DNA of 53,809 bases from Clostridia bacterium (GTDB lineage Bacteria > Bacillota > Clostridia > Acetivibrionales > DSM-2933), in the NCBI GenBank assembly GCA_026418275.1, contig JAOABQ010000115.1, positions 1-53,809 of the forward strand. The letters are read 5' to 3'. The notes below the pieces were generated by a model. The model did no database searches and was not told the origin of the DNA. It worked only from the letters and a program-made list of their open reading frames with translations. Every line of letters begins with the position of its first letter. The stretch's first letter is position 1. Of the stretch, positions 19,466-28,398 are shown in pieces. The translations under genes and the position numbers were made by a program.

Positions 19466-20797
19466 ATGAAGACGCTGCTTAATGTAATGGAGCAAGTCAA
19501 CAATAGGAATGCAGGGGAAAGGGAATTTCATCAGGCAGTCCGGGAAGTATTGGAGTCCTTGGAGCCGGTATTGGAAAAGCATCCTGAATATGTGAAGGCA
19601 GGGATTGTAGAACGGATTGTAGAACCGGAAAGACAAATCATGTTTAGGGTTCCCTGGGTGGATGACACGGGTATTGTACAGGTAAACCGGGGATTCAGGG
19701 TTCAGTTTAACAGTGCGATTGGTCCTTACAAGGGAGGGTTAAGGTTTCATCCGTCTGTAAACTTAGGTATTATAAAGTTTTTAGGTTTTGAACAAATATT
19801 TAAAAATTCACTAACCGGTCTTCCTATGGGAGGCGGTAAGGGTGGAAGTGACTTTGATCCAAAGGGAAAATCCGATGGGGAAATCATGCGCTTTTGCCAA
19901 AGCTTCATGACCGAACTTTACAGGCACATTGGAGAGGATACTGATGTACCTGCCGGTGATATCGGCGTTGGGGGCAGGGAAATCGGTTATATGTTCGGGC
20001 AGTATAAAAAGATAAGAAATCAGTTTACCGGGGTTTTGACAGGAAAAGGATTGACTTGGGGAGGGAGTCTTGTAAGGACTGAGGCTACCGGATATGGGCT
20101 TTGTTATTTTGTGGATGAGATGATCAAGGCTAAGGGGAAATCCTTCAAAGGTGCTTCGGTTGTTATTTCGGGATCGGGCAATGTGGCCATTTATGCTGCA
20201 GAGAAGGTATATCAGCTTGGTGGAAAAGTAGTAGCGCTAAGTGATTCCAACGGGTATATTTATGATGCAGATGGGGTTAAGCTGGATACAGTTAAAAGGA
20301 TTAAGGAAATAGAAAGAAAAAGGATCAGCGACTATACCAAGATTCATGCCGATGCAAAGTATTTTGACGGCTTCCGGGGAATCTGGACTGTAAAATGTGA
20401 CATTGCGCTCCCAAGTGCTACACAGAACGAACTGGATGAAGACGCAGCAAAAGCTTTGGTCGCAAATGGATGCTTTGCAGTTGGGGAAGGTGCCAACATG
20501 CCTTCCACACCAGAGGCCATAGAAATTTTCCATAAGAATAAAGTTCTTTTTGCGCCTGGAAAGGCTGCTAATGCAGGTGGGGTAGCAACTTCCGGTCTTG
20601 AAATGAGTCAAAACAGTATAAGGTATCAATGGTCATTTGAGGAAGTGGATGAAAAGCTTAAGAATATTATGGCGAACATCTATAAAAATGCAAGCGAAAC
20701 TGCGAGAGCTTATGGATTGGAAGACAACTTGGTGGCAGGTGCCAATATAGCGGGTTTCCTAAAAGTAGCCAATGCAATGCTTGCTTTAGGTGTGTGA
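19466..20797 (+). CDS. gdhA: Glutamate dehydrogenase (hexameric, probably NADP-specific)
   Basis: The 443-aa product matches the ~445-450 aa hexameric GDH class (reversible amination of 2-oxoglutarate, cytoplasmic). It has the glutamate-binding K-G-G-L-R-F-H-P, the catalytic-lysine segment L-P-M-G-G-G-K-G-G-S-D-F-D-P-K-G-K-S, and the nucleotide fold G-S-G-N-V-A. The start ATG 19466 follows AAAGGAGG. Cofactor choice is inferred from resemblance to the E. coli-type NADP enzyme and cannot be proved by eye. NADPH could come from NfnAB encoded 3 kb upstream. The next gene unit begins with its own promoter, so gdhA is probably monocistronic. Confidence 0.95.
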   Translation: MKTLLNVMEQVNNRNAGEREFHQAVREVLESLEPVLEKHPEYVKAGIVERIVEPERQIMFRVPWVDDTGIVQVNRGFRVQFNSAIGPYKGGLRFHPSVNLGIIKFLGFEQIFKNSLTGLPMGGGKGGSDFDPKGKSDGEIMRFCQSFMTELYRHIGEDTDVPAGDIGVGGREIGYMFGQYKKIRNQFTGVLTGKGLTWGGSLVRTEATGYGLCYFVDEMIKAKGKSFKGASVVISGSGNVAIYAAEKVYQLGGKVVALSDSNGYIYDADGVKLDTVKRIKEIERKRISDYTKIHADAKYFDGFRGIWTVKCDIALPSATQNELDEDAAKALVANGCFAVGEGANMPSTPEAIEIFHKNKVLFAPGKAANAGGVATSGLEMSQNSIRYQWSFEEVDEKLKNIMANIYKNASETARAYGLEDNLVAGANIAGFLKVANAMLALGV

Positions 20798-20810
20798 TAG
20801 AAAAATCACA

Positions 20811-20840
20811 TTGACAAAAGTCTGTTGAATGTTTTATACT
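20811..20840 (+). promoter_or_regulatory. Strong sigma-A promoter for the riboswitch-pflBA transcript
   Basis: TTGACA (20811-20816, perfect -35), 18-base spacer, TATACT (20835-20840). It lies 13 bases after the gdhA stop codon and about 20 bases before the riboswitch. Confidence 0.8.
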
Positions 20841-20861
20841 TAAGCTGATAAAAGAATAAAA

Positions 20862-20937
20862 GAAGTCATACGACTGGCGGAAGTGGAGTTTACCACATGG
20901 AGTATGATTTTTGATAGAATTGCCGACCGCCTGGGTA
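20862..20937 (+). promoter_or_regulatory. ZTP riboswitch (pfl motif)
   Basis: The RNA has the pfl-motif hallmarks in order: CGACTGGCGGAAGTGG (20871-20886), ACCAC closing the P2 hairpin, GGAG, a variable linker, and the conserved 3' block GCCGACCGCCTGGG. GTCATAC pairs with GTATGAT to form P1. The class binds ZMP/ZTP, which accumulates when 10-formyl-tetrahydrofolate runs low. The gene it precedes here, pflB, is the association that gave the motif its name. Binding of ZTP should favour read-through by blocking the overlapping terminator. Confidence 0.92.
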
Positions 20938-20965
20938 TATAATACTCAGGTGGTTTTTGTTTTTC
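20926..20965 (+). terminator. Riboswitch expression-platform terminator
   Basis: ACCGCCTGGGTA (20926-20937), which is the 3' half of the riboswitch core, pairs with TACTCAGGTGGT (20943-20954) with two G-U pairs. A T-rich tail (tttttgttttt) follows. Sharing bases with the ligand-binding pseudoknot makes the two folds mutually exclusive. Confidence 0.88.
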
Positions 20966-21099
20966 TGACTTTCTAATATTTTCATAAGCCTTATGTCAAA
21001 TAGCCGATATATAATATGAGATGAAATGGATGAAATAACTTGGGTTGCCGGAACAAGTGGCAGGGGTAGTAAAAGTGCCTTGTTAAAGGAGGAAATTAC

Positions 21100-23334
21100 A
21101 TGACTGAAAAAGCATGGAGAGGCTTCAAACCGGGAGATTGGCAGGATACCATAGATGTTGGAGATTTTATTGCGGAAAACTATTTACCCTATGATGGAAA
21201 CGAAGATTTCCTTGTGGATTCCAGCATTAAAACAAAAAAGTTATGGAGTAAGTGTAAAAAGCTTCTTCGGGATGAATACCTTAAAGGAGGCGTTTTAAAC
21301 GTCGATACAAAAACAGTGGCAGGGATTATTTGTCATGTTCCGGGATATATTGACGAAAAGTTTGAAGTGATCAAAGGGCTTCAGACGGACAAGCCCTTAA
21401 AAAGAGCGGTTGTGCCTTATGGTGGGATAAGAATGGCCAGACTGGCGTGTGAGTCATATAATTATAAGCTCTCTATTAAAATTGATGAAATATTCGAGAA
21501 TTACCGCAAAACCCATAATGATGGAGTTTTTAGCGCATATACTACAGAAATGAAGAAGGCAAGAAAGTGTGGAGTCATCACCGGTCTTCCGGATGCATAC
21601 GGCAGGGGAAGAATAATCGGAGACTACCGGCGTGCGGCCCTTTACGGCCTTGATCGCCTCATTGATGAAAAGGTTAACGACCTTAATGGACTTTTAAGCG
21701 TTGAGATGACCGAGGAAACAATACGGCTTAGAGAAGAGGTAACAGAACAGATTAATGCACTCAATGAGCTGGTTGCCATGGCCTCAACCTACGGCTTTGA
21801 TATTACCCGGCCGGCAGAAAATGCTTTTGAAGCAGTGCAGTGGACTTATTTTGCCTTTTTGGGAGCCATCAAGGAGACAAATGGCGCAGCCAATTCCCTG
21901 GGGAGAGTCAGTAATTTTTTCGACATATTTATTGAAAGAGATTTAAATGAAGGGGTTATTACCGAGATTGAAGCACAAGAGCTGATCGACCAGTTTGTAA
22001 TTAAATTAAGGCTGGTGCGGCATCTACGTACCCCGGATTATAATGAGTTGTTTGCGGGGGACCCTGTATGGATTACCGAATCCATTGGAGGAATGAGCAA
22101 GGATGGCCGTCATATGGTAACCAAAACATCCTTCAGGTTTCTACAGACCCTTTTCAATTTGGGACCGGCACCGGAGCCGAATATAACCATTCTTTGGTCC
22201 GAAAAGCTGCCTAAGAATTTTAAAATGTTTTGTGCCAAGGTTTCCATGGTTACAAGTGCCGTTCAATATGAAAACGATGACATTATGCGTCCGGAGTTCG
22301 GGGATGATTACGGGATATCCTGCTGTGTTTCGGCAATGCGGCTTGGGAAGGACATGCAATTTTTTGGGGCCAGATGCAATCTCCCCAAATTACTTCTATT
22401 GGCATTGAATGGAGGACGGGATGAGATTACCGGCGAGCAAATTGCCCCGGAATTTGAACCATATCCGGAGGAGTACCTTGATTACAGAAAGGTATTAACC
22501 AGGTTCAAACAGCTGCAAAAGTGGCTTACATCCCTCTATGTCAATACGATGAATGTTATTCACTACATGCATGATAAATATGCCTATGAACGTTTGATGA
22601 TGGCTCTTCATGATACCCGGGTAGAACGGCTTATGGCTTTTGGAATTGCAGGGCTTTCTGTTTTGGTGGATTCTTTAAGTGCAATCAAATATACCTATGT
22701 GCGTACAATCCGTGATGAGAGAGGATTGATCACCGATTTTGAAATTAAAGGTGATTACCCCCAATTCGGCAATGATGATGACAGGGTTGACAGTATTGCT
22801 GTAGATATTGTCAAAGGATTCTACAATGATTTAAAAAGGTGTAAAACCTACCGGGATGCAAAGCATACCCTCTCGATCCTAACCATCACATCCAACGTAG
22901 TATATGGGAAGAAGACAGGGTCAACCCCTGATGGAAGAAAAAAAGGAGAACCTTTTGCTCCGGGAGCGAATCCCATGCATGGAAGAGACAAGATGGGTGC
23001 CTTGGCAGCACTGAATTCGGTTGCCAAAATTCCTTATGAATATTGCAGAGACGGAATTTCATTAACCCTTACCTTGGTTCCTCGGGCACTAGGGCGGGAA
23101 ACCCAGGCTCGGCTAAGTAACCTGGTTGCTTTGCTGGATGGGTATTTCTCTCAGGGAGGCCACCATGTAAACATTAATGTACTGGAAAGGGTTGTACTGG
23201 AAAAGGCTATGGAAGACCCATACAACTACCCTCAACTTACCATAAGGGTATCCGGATATGCAGTAAACTTTATAAGACTCACGAAAAATCAGCAGTTGGA
23301 GGTCATTGCGAGAACCTTCCATAGTGCCATGTAG
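21100..23334 (+). CDS. pflB: Formate C-acetyltransferase (pyruvate formate-lyase)
   Basis: The 744-aa product is full length for PflB (EC 2.3.1.54), a cytoplasmic glycyl-radical enzyme that splits pyruvate with CoA into acetyl-CoA and formate. The tandem active-site cysteines are at 408-409 (I-S-C-C-V-S-A-M) and the radical glycine is Gly719 (R-V-S-G-Y-A-V-N-F). The neighbouring Cys-Cys pair separates true PflB from the diol-dehydratase-like relatives. Start ATG 21100 follows AAAGGAGG. Its activase gene lies 100 bases downstream. The gene sits behind a ZTP riboswitch, which links formate supply to one-carbon/folate status. The 135 bases between the riboswitch terminator and the start contain only a weak hairpin. 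Confidence 0.97.
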   Translation: MTEKAWRGFKPGDWQDTIDVGDFIAENYLPYDGNEDFLVDSSIKTKKLWSKCKKLLRDEYLKGGVLNVDTKTVAGIICHVPGYIDEKFEVIKGLQTDKPLKRAVVPYGGIRMARLACESYNYKLSIKIDEIFENYRKTHNDGVFSAYTTEMKKARKCGVITGLPDAYGRGRIIGDYRRAALYGLDRLIDEKVNDLNGLLSVEMTEETIRLREEVTEQINALNELVAMASTYGFDITRPAENAFEAVQWTYFAFLGAIKETNGAANSLGRVSNFFDIFIERDLNEGVITEIEAQELIDQFVIKLRLVRHLRTPDYNELFAGDPVWITESIGGMSKDGRHMVTKTSFRFLQTLFNLGPAPEPNITILWSEKLPKNFKMFCAKVSMVTSAVQYENDDIMRPEFGDDYGISCCVSAMRLGKDMQFFGARCNLPKLLLLALNGGRDEITGEQIAPEFEPYPEEYLDYRKVLTRFKQLQKWLTSLYVNTMNVIHYMHDKYAYERLMMALHDTRVERLMAFGIAGLSVLVDSLSAIKYTYVRTIRDERGLITDFEIKGDYPQFGNDDDRVDSIAVDIVKGFYNDLKRCKTYRDAKHTLSILTITSNVVYGKKTGSTPDGRKKGEPFAPGANPMHGRDKMGALAALNSVAKIPYEYCRDGISLTLTLVPRALGRETQARLSNLVALLDGYFSQGGHHVNINVLERVVLEKAMEDPYNYPQLTIRVSGYAVNFIRLTKNQQLEVIARTFHSAM

Positions 23335-23434
23335 TATCAGGCTTGTGCCCAATAAAGTAGTGGTTTCATATAAATCACTTTGGTTATTATAGTACTTTTT
23401 AGAGAGGGTTTATGTGCTTCAAGAGGGGACGGAT

Positions 23435-24223
23435 ATGATGATAAAAGGTAGAATCCATTCATTTGAGTCCTTTGGAACTGTGGATGGCCCCGGAATCAGG
23501 TTTGTAGTATTTATGCAGGGGTGTTTATTCCGCTGTCTTTACTGCCATAACCCGGATACATGGGATATAAAGGGCGGAATGGAGTATTCGGCTGAAGAGG
23601 TTTTGGAAAGGATAAGAAAGTACCTTCCTTATATAAAGCGCTCAGGCGGAGGTGTTACGGTTTCAGGAGGAGAACCTTTGCTTCAGGTCGATTTTTTGAC
23701 TGGGCTTTTTACATTGTGTCAAAGGGAAGGGATTCATACCGCAATCGATACCAGCGGTTTTCCATTGTATAGGACTCATCCGCAGTTTGGAGAGAATAAA
23801 CCGGATCATGCAAACAATCTTTCGTTAAAGCAAAATAATAGGAAAATAGATAGGCTATTGGATCATACCGACCTTGTTTTACTGGATATAAAGCACATGT
23901 GTCCTGAGTTTCATCAAAAGCTAACCAGATTTCCGAATGAGGAGCCTTTACGGTTTGCACGGATACTTCAAGACAAAGGAATTCCTATGTGGCTGAGATA
24001 TGTGGTGGTTCCTGGCGTTACCGATGATTTGGACGGGCTTAGGAAACTTAAAGATTTTATAAGATCTCACTCAAATATTGAAAAAGTAGAACTGCTGCCT
24101 TTTCATAAAATGGGAGAGTATAAGTGGAAGGAGCTCCAATATGACTTTAGTCTTGGTAATGTGCCTGAAGCTTCTGAAGAGGATATAAAGAGAGTTGAAA
24201 AAATACTTGGAATAGAATCATAG
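23435..24223 (+). CDS. pflA: Pyruvate formate-lyase activating enzyme (radical SAM)
   Basis: This 262-aa radical SAM protein reduces SAM through a 4Fe-4S cluster to form the glycyl radical on PflB. The cluster motif C-L-F-R-C-L-Y-C is at about residues 30-37 and is followed by H-N-P-D-T-W-D. The start is ATG 23435 (or ATG 23438), because GAGGGG at 23423-23428 is well spaced and family members begin close to G-R-I-H-S-F-E-S. The frame also has a GTG at 23414, which would add seven residues and is less likely. The protein carries a short Asn/Lys/His-rich insertion at about residues 118-140 (H-P-Q-F-G-E-N-K to L-S-L-K-Q-N-N-R). Confidence 0.95.
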   Translation: MMIKGRIHSFESFGTVDGPGIRFVVFMQGCLFRCLYCHNPDTWDIKGGMEYSAEEVLERIRKYLPYIKRSGGGVTVSGGEPLLQVDFLTGLFTLCQREGIHTAIDTSGFPLYRTHPQFGENKPDHANNLSLKQNNRKIDRLLDHTDLVLLDIKHMCPEFHQKLTRFPNEEPLRFARILQDKGIPMWLRYVVVPGVTDDLDGLRKLKDFIRSHSNIEKVELLPFHKMGEYKWKELQYDFSLGNVPEASEEDIKRVEKILGIES

Positions 24224-24233
24224 AGGATTTAAA

Positions 24234-24277
24234 AAGAAAAGAGCTGCCCTAATTAAACATTTAGGCAGCTCCTTTTA
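24234..24277. terminator. Bidirectional terminator after pflA
   Basis: Stem GAGCTGCC(C)TAA / TTAGGCAGCTC (24241-24271), with an A-rich left flank and TTTT on the right. It serves pflA and the convergent Big_2 gene. Confidence 0.88.
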
Positions 24278-24289
24278 ACTTGATTCACA

Positions 24290-25558
24290 TTAGTCCGTAA
24301 TGGTTACTTGCTTTGTGTTATTGTCCCAGTTTACTTTATAACCCAGCGTTTCGGATATAAATCTGAGGGGGAGCATGGTTCTGCCGTTAATAACCTGGGG
24401 TGCTACATCAAGGGCAGCCTCATTTCCATCAATCAGTGCTTTGCGTTCCCCAATCCATAATTCGATTTTCTTTTCATTCAATTCTATAGTTACCTTTTCC
24501 AAATAACTATCCCAGGCAACGGTACCTTCCAATTGCTCAATGAGTGAGCGGATAGGGAGGAGCGTTCTGCCGCTAATAACAACGGGGGCTGTTCCTCTAC
24601 CCGGGTCAATTTCCTTGACTACACCGTTATATGTCATTTTGGGACTGTTGATTTTTAGAATAATGGTGATACCTACCGTTACATCGACTTTTGCAGTAAA
24701 GCCTTTATACGTGCAGGTGATAATGGCTTTTCCGTTGCCAACACCTTCGATTCTTCCTTCTTCATCTACGACGGCTATCTTTTCATTGTTGGATTTCCAT
24801 TCAGCAAACCTGCTGACATCGGAAGTTGTCCCGTTTTCAAGCGTAACGGTGGCGGGGGCAACAGCAGTGACACCGATGTACGTCTGAACAGCAGTTTGTG
24901 ATAAAGTCAGTCCGGTAATTTTATTGTTGACAACATTAACTGTCATTGAATCTGAAAAGCTTTTAAATTTTACTGTGATGGTAGCTGTGCCTTCTCCTAC
25001 TGAAGTAACGAAGCCATTACCTGCATCCGCCACATTGGGATTGCTGGAAGTCCATTCAGCCGCTTCGGTAATATCCATACTGGAACCTGTGGATAGGCTG
25101 GAGGAAGCACGAAGTTCAAGGGGAGAGACTATATTTTTTTCCAAGGTGACAGTTTCTTTTGCAGACAAGTTAAGTCCTGTAATGGTGGCTTTAACGACTT
25201 TTACGGTTGCAGAAGCTTTTAAGCCCTGGTATTCAGCCGTGATGGTAGCTGTGCCTTCACTTAATGCTTCAACCAGACCTGCGTCAACAGAGACTACATT
25301 TGAATTGCTGGAGGTCCACTTGGCTACTAGTCTAACGGGTTCTTCGGTAGAATCATTGTATTTGGCAGTTGCATCTATAATCTGGCTATCTCCCGGCAAA
25401 TCTTCAACAATTCCAAGGGTATAGCTATTTTGACTGAGACTTATAGATACTGCTTTAGGTGCGTCAGCAAAATTAACAGATAAGTTTGCTGTTACAAAAA
25501 TTAAAATTAAAATGAGGTATAAGATATTTTTTTTATAATTTGCGTATTTAAAGGTCAT
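24290..25558 (-). CDS. Exported protein: three Big_2 Ig-like domains plus copper-amine-oxidase-N domain
   Basis: The 422-aa product has an N-terminal hydrophobic signal segment (I-L-Y-L-I-L-I-L-I-F-V) ending near N-F-A-D-A-P. Three Big_2-like units follow (about 35-125, 127-212, 214-298), each with W-T/K-S-S/N-N-x-x-V/I-A/V-x-V-D and G-x-A-T/I-I-T. A C-terminal Cu-amine-oxidase-N1-like domain spans about 305-422 (G-R-T-L-L-P-I-R-S and G-R-T-M-L-P-L-R-F-I-S-E-T-L-G). Despite its name, that domain is a wall- or surface-associated module in many clostridial proteins with no oxidase activity. The ribosome site AAAGGAG is 8 bases before ATG. The upstream NlpC/P60 gene is only 20 bases away, so the two probably form an operon. 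Specific function unknown. Confidence 0.85.
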   Translation of the reverse strand: MTFKYANYKKNILYLILILIFVTANLSVNFADAPKAVSISLSQNSYTLGIVEDLPGDSQIIDATAKYNDSTEEPVRLVAKWTSSNSNVVSVDAGLVEALSEGTATITAEYQGLKASATVKVVKATITGLNLSAKETVTLEKNIVSPLELRASSSLSTGSSMDITEAAEWTSSNPNVADAGNGFVTSVGEGTATITVKFKSFSDSMTVNVVNNKITGLTLSQTAVQTYIGVTAVAPATVTLENGTTSDVSRFAEWKSNNEKIAVVDEEGRIEGVGNGKAIITCTYKGFTAKVDVTVGITIILKINSPKMTYNGVVKEIDPGRGTAPVVISGRTLLPIRSLIEQLEGTVAWDSYLEKVTIELNEKKIELWIGERKALIDGNEAALDVAPQVINGRTMLPLRFISETLGYKVNWDNNTKQVTITD

Positions 25559-25578
25559 GTCGGATACTCCTTTTCTAA

Positions 25579-27474
25579 TTATTGTTTTAATCTGACAGGA
25601 ACGTATTTCTTGTCTGCCAGGGTGCTTTTCGTGAAGATGGTTATTTTGGCTTTAGGCGGTGTTTGTTCGTAAACGATATACTGATCCTTGCTGCCTTCTA
25701 CCTTTTTGTAGAAGAACATAACATGGCCGTTATTAAGGAGTGCATCCCCGGTTTTCAGATGGTCATAAGCTGCATAAAGGTGTTCTTTGCTGGGGTTGCG
25801 AAGGCTAAAATCATTTGGCCCCACTTTTTCCAGTCTTCCCCACATACTTTTGAAAGAGGCATCTTTCTTTTCGAAAGCATCAAACATGGAGTAAGTGCTT
25901 TGCCGTGAAATTCCCCATGCGAAACTGACAAAACCGGAGCAGTCATTGCCGTATTTGGGACAAGCGACAATTTCGCCCTTATAGGTCTTTACAGAAAAGT
26001 TTTCATAGAAATCTTTCTTTTCTTCTAAGGATTTTTTAAACTCTTCGCCGCTTTTTTGGTAATACCAGGTCTGGCTGTAAGCTACACCGATATAGTCTGT
26101 TCCTGCGGTGAATACTCCGCTTCTCCATTTGCGAAGATCTTTAGCCGGTCTCCATTTTACGTTGAGCATTTCCTCAGCTCTTTGTACCATGGCATTTTGT
26201 GTTTGCCCATTGATGACCGTAAATATGGATTCAGTCCAACTACCGCTGTCAATACTGCCAGGAGCGAAGGCACCGACGGCAAACCTGTATTTGTGCCCTT
26301 CTATCAGTTGATCCTTTGTTACTTTATAACTGGTTTGAGTTAAAATTTTACCGTCTACAATCAGCTTATTTGTGTTAAGGTCTCTTAAGGCAAACTTATA
26401 GCTTTGTGCACCTGGGACAGATTTCCATGTAATCGTTATATCTGCCTTTCCGATTTCCGATGGATTTTTGCTCGGGTTGATAATCACAGGATTTGGAAGT
26501 GCAGGTTTTCTAACAAAGAAATTTAGCGAAGACGAAACGGAAACTCCATTAAATATACCGCTAACTTCCAAAATATAGGTGTGATCTCCAAGCAGGTTGG
26601 ATTTAGAGATAAGACATTCTGTTTTTTTGCCTGCATCAATGCTTGCTACCGTTTTATTTGTGGTTTTATCGATCACTTGAACTTTATACTTGTCCGTAGA
26701 GGAATTGCCTGTCCATTTCACAGTAAAATCTGCATAGTTCAGTTTTGCGTTATTGGATGGATAAGTAATCTTAGGTTTGAGATGTTCCGGCAACGGCCCT
26801 GCCGGACGACCGCTATTTCCTTGAGGAGTTCCGGCAACGGTAATAGTGGTTTCGGTACTGCTGTCTGCATAGCCAGAAGCAGATGCAGTCACTTTTATGC
26901 TGTATTTACGGCCGGCCTTTAAGACGGATGCAGGTATTTTACATGTAGTTTGCTTTACAGATGTATTAAAGGAACTGGTTCCGGAGGATAGATCAATGAG
27001 TGTAACTTTATAGTTTTGGGCATTGGGAACTCCGTTCCAGGTAACGGTAATGTCTTTTGCAGGAAGTGTTGTACCGCTTGATGGAGAGGTGATCTTAGCT
27101 TTTTGCATCGGTTTTAAATTACTTACGCTGAAAGAGGAGGTTGCATAGGAATCGGTTTTATCGGCGGCGGTAGAAGCGACAGTAATCTTATAGCTGTGGC
27201 CGCTTTCAAGTTGTGATGCGGTAAGCGTATAACTTGTTCCACTTACCTCTTGATTTTCAATCACATATTTTCCGGCAGATATGTCTTTTACGGAAACTTT
27301 ATAGCCGATAGACCCCGGTGCGCTTTCCCAGGTAATATTCAAATTTTCTTTATTGACTGAAGCATTATATTGGGGAGACGTGATATTAAAAGCGGCAGCA
27401 AAAACCGAACTGCTTGCTGCAAAAAGTGAAACCAAAACAGTAAGTACAATAAAAAATGGAAATAATCGTTTCAT
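25579..27474 (-). CDS. Exported Fn3-like repeat protein with C-terminal NlpC/P60-type peptidase domain
   Basis: The 631-aa product has a signal peptide ending near V-F-A-A-A-F. Four Fn3-like units of about 90-100 residues follow, each with I-T-x-P-x-x-x-(A/S) and W-x-x-x-P-G/N-A/S-x-x-Y-K-(V/F). The last 200 residues form a cysteine-peptidase-like domain, with Cys512 in G-N-D-C-S-G-F-V-S-F-A-W-G and His584 in N-N-G-H-V-M-F-F. These are the NlpC/P60 nucleophile and base positions. Such enzymes cut peptide bonds in peptidoglycan. The ribosome site GGAAGGG precedes ATG 27474. It lies just downstream of the WXG100 genes on the same strand. It could open the wall for type VII export, but that is inference. 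Confidence 0.85.
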   Translation of the reverse strand: MKRLFPFFIVLTVLVSLFAASSSVFAAAFNITSPQYNASVNKENLNITWESAPGSIGYKVSVKDISAGKYVIENQEVSGTSYTLTASQLESGHSYKITVASTAADKTDSYATSSFSVSNLKPMQKAKITSPSSGTTLPAKDITVTWNGVPNAQNYKVTLIDLSSGTSSFNTSVKQTTCKIPASVLKAGRKYSIKVTASASGYADSSTETTITVAGTPQGNSGRPAGPLPEHLKPKITYPSNNAKLNYADFTVKWTGNSSTDKYKVQVIDKTTNKTVASIDAGKKTECLISKSNLLGDHTYILEVSGIFNGVSVSSSLNFFVRKPALPNPVIINPSKNPSEIGKADITITWKSVPGAQSYKFALRDLNTNKLIVDGKILTQTSYKVTKDQLIEGHKYRFAVGAFAPGSIDSGSWTESIFTVINGQTQNAMVQRAEEMLNVKWRPAKDLRKWRSGVFTAGTDYIGVAYSQTWYYQKSGEEFKKSLEEKKDFYENFSVKTYKGEIVACPKYGNDCSGFVSFAWGISRQSTYSMFDAFEKKDASFKSMWGRLEKVGPNDFSLRNPSKEHLYAAYDHLKTGDALLNNGHVMFFYKKVEGSKDQYIVYEQTPPKAKITIFTKSTLADKKYVPVRLKQ

Positions 27475-27598
27475 TTTATCCCTTCCTTTTTATATTTTTA
27501 TATAGAAATGTGAGCAGTGAATGATAAAAATTCTAAGATTCTATATAAGGGATGAATACTATTAGGATTTATATTTTATTTTGAGAGGTGGAAATTAC

Positions 27599-27624
27599 AA
27601 GAGACCTTGATGACAAGGCCTCTT
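27599..27624 (-). terminator. Probable terminator after the distal WXG100 gene
   Basis: On the minus strand AAGAGGCCTTG pairs with CAAGGTCTCTT (one G-T) around a 4-base loop. It lies 25 bases after the stop codon. The following tail (gtaattt) is only weakly T-rich, so efficiency is uncertain. Confidence 0.55.
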
Positions 27625-27648
27625 AATCTTGGAACGAATATGCCGGGA

Positions 27649-27942
27649 TTAACCCAGTGAAGGTCCGTTAAGGTTTTGATCGGTATTTCTGAATTCGGTT
27701 GCAGCTTTGCACATAAATGTGGTGAATGATTCCATATACCGTTGGAACGCACCCATTGGTTCTTTGGAATTCTCAAAAGCAGTATAAAAATTTTGCTGCG
27801 CTTTACCTTGCCATTGACCTTGTAAACTATTAATGATATTTGTTATCTTTGAGAAGATTTCCATATGCTGTGCGGTAAGACCATCCAATTCTTTCGCTTT
27901 TGCTTCCAGTTCTTCCGGTGTTATTTGGATAATTTGTGACAT
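27649..27942 (-). CDS. WXG100 (ESAT-6-like) protein, type VII secretion substrate
   Basis: The 97-aa product fits the WXG100 family: two amphipathic helices joined by a W-x-G turn, here W-Q-G at about residues 43-45 (L-Q-G-Q-W-Q-G-K-A). These small proteins are exported as helical hairpin dimers by EssC/EccC-type ATPases. The C-terminal part has a single Cys and F-R-N-T-D-Q. No classical Y-x-x-x-D/E export signal is obvious at the C-terminus. The ribosome site AAGGAGG lies just upstream on the minus strand. The gene is one of two WXG100 genes in tandem, about 108 bases apart, which may form a heterodimer. Confidence 0.92.
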   Translation of the reverse strand: MSQIIQITPEELEAKAKELDGLTAQHMEIFSKITNIINSLQGQWQGKAQQNFYTAFENSKEPMGAFQRYMESFTTFMCKAATEFRNTDQNLNGPSLG

Positions 27943-28050
27943 GAGTAAATTCCTCCTTAAAAGTTTTGTTGTAAAACATTTATTGATATCAAGCCATTGA
28001 CAAAAGGGCCAATAGCTTATACCCGGATTTCATAAAACATAGAGAATCAA

Positions 28051-28368
28051 TTAATATGAACCACGGGAATTGTAGGTTTGTTCAGCCAGCTTGGCAAGTC
28101 TTTCATCCCTTGCTTTATAATCATAAGCGATAGCACGTAGGCTGTCTCCAATATGCCTTATCTCTGAAGTAAGCTGGTTAATATCCCGCATCCATTCGGA
28201 GCATGCTTGGTCAAAGGAATTTTTAGCATGTCCCCGCCATTCGGAATGGAGGTGGGAAGTTGCATTCTTCAGTGCGTAGGAAGCTTGTTCACTAATTGTT
28301 GCGATATTTGAAATTCTGTTTGCAGCGGCAAGCACTGCATCATAATCTATTCTAATATTGGTACTCAT
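28051..28368 (-). CDS. Second WXG100 protein, type VII secretion substrate or partner
   Basis: The 105-aa product has the WXG100 layout with W-R-G at about residues 43-45 (H-S-E-W-R-G-H-A) between two helices. The C-terminus contains Y-D-Y-K-A-R-D-E, which resembles the Y-x-x-x-D/E type VII export signal. The start is set at ATG 28368 because AGGGGG (28376-28381) is about 7 bases upstream; another ATG two codons earlier (28374) touches that site. It sits between the YukD gene and the other WXG100 gene. Heterodimer formation with its neighbour is likely but inferred. Confidence 0.92.
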   Translation of the reverse strand: MSTNIRIDYDAVLAAANRISNIATISEQASYALKNATSHLHSEWRGHAKNSFDQACSEWMRDINQLTSEIRHIGDSLRAIAYDYKARDERLAKLAEQTYNSRGSY

Positions 28369-28398
28369 GAGCATACCCCCTAAAAGTAATCGATTTAC

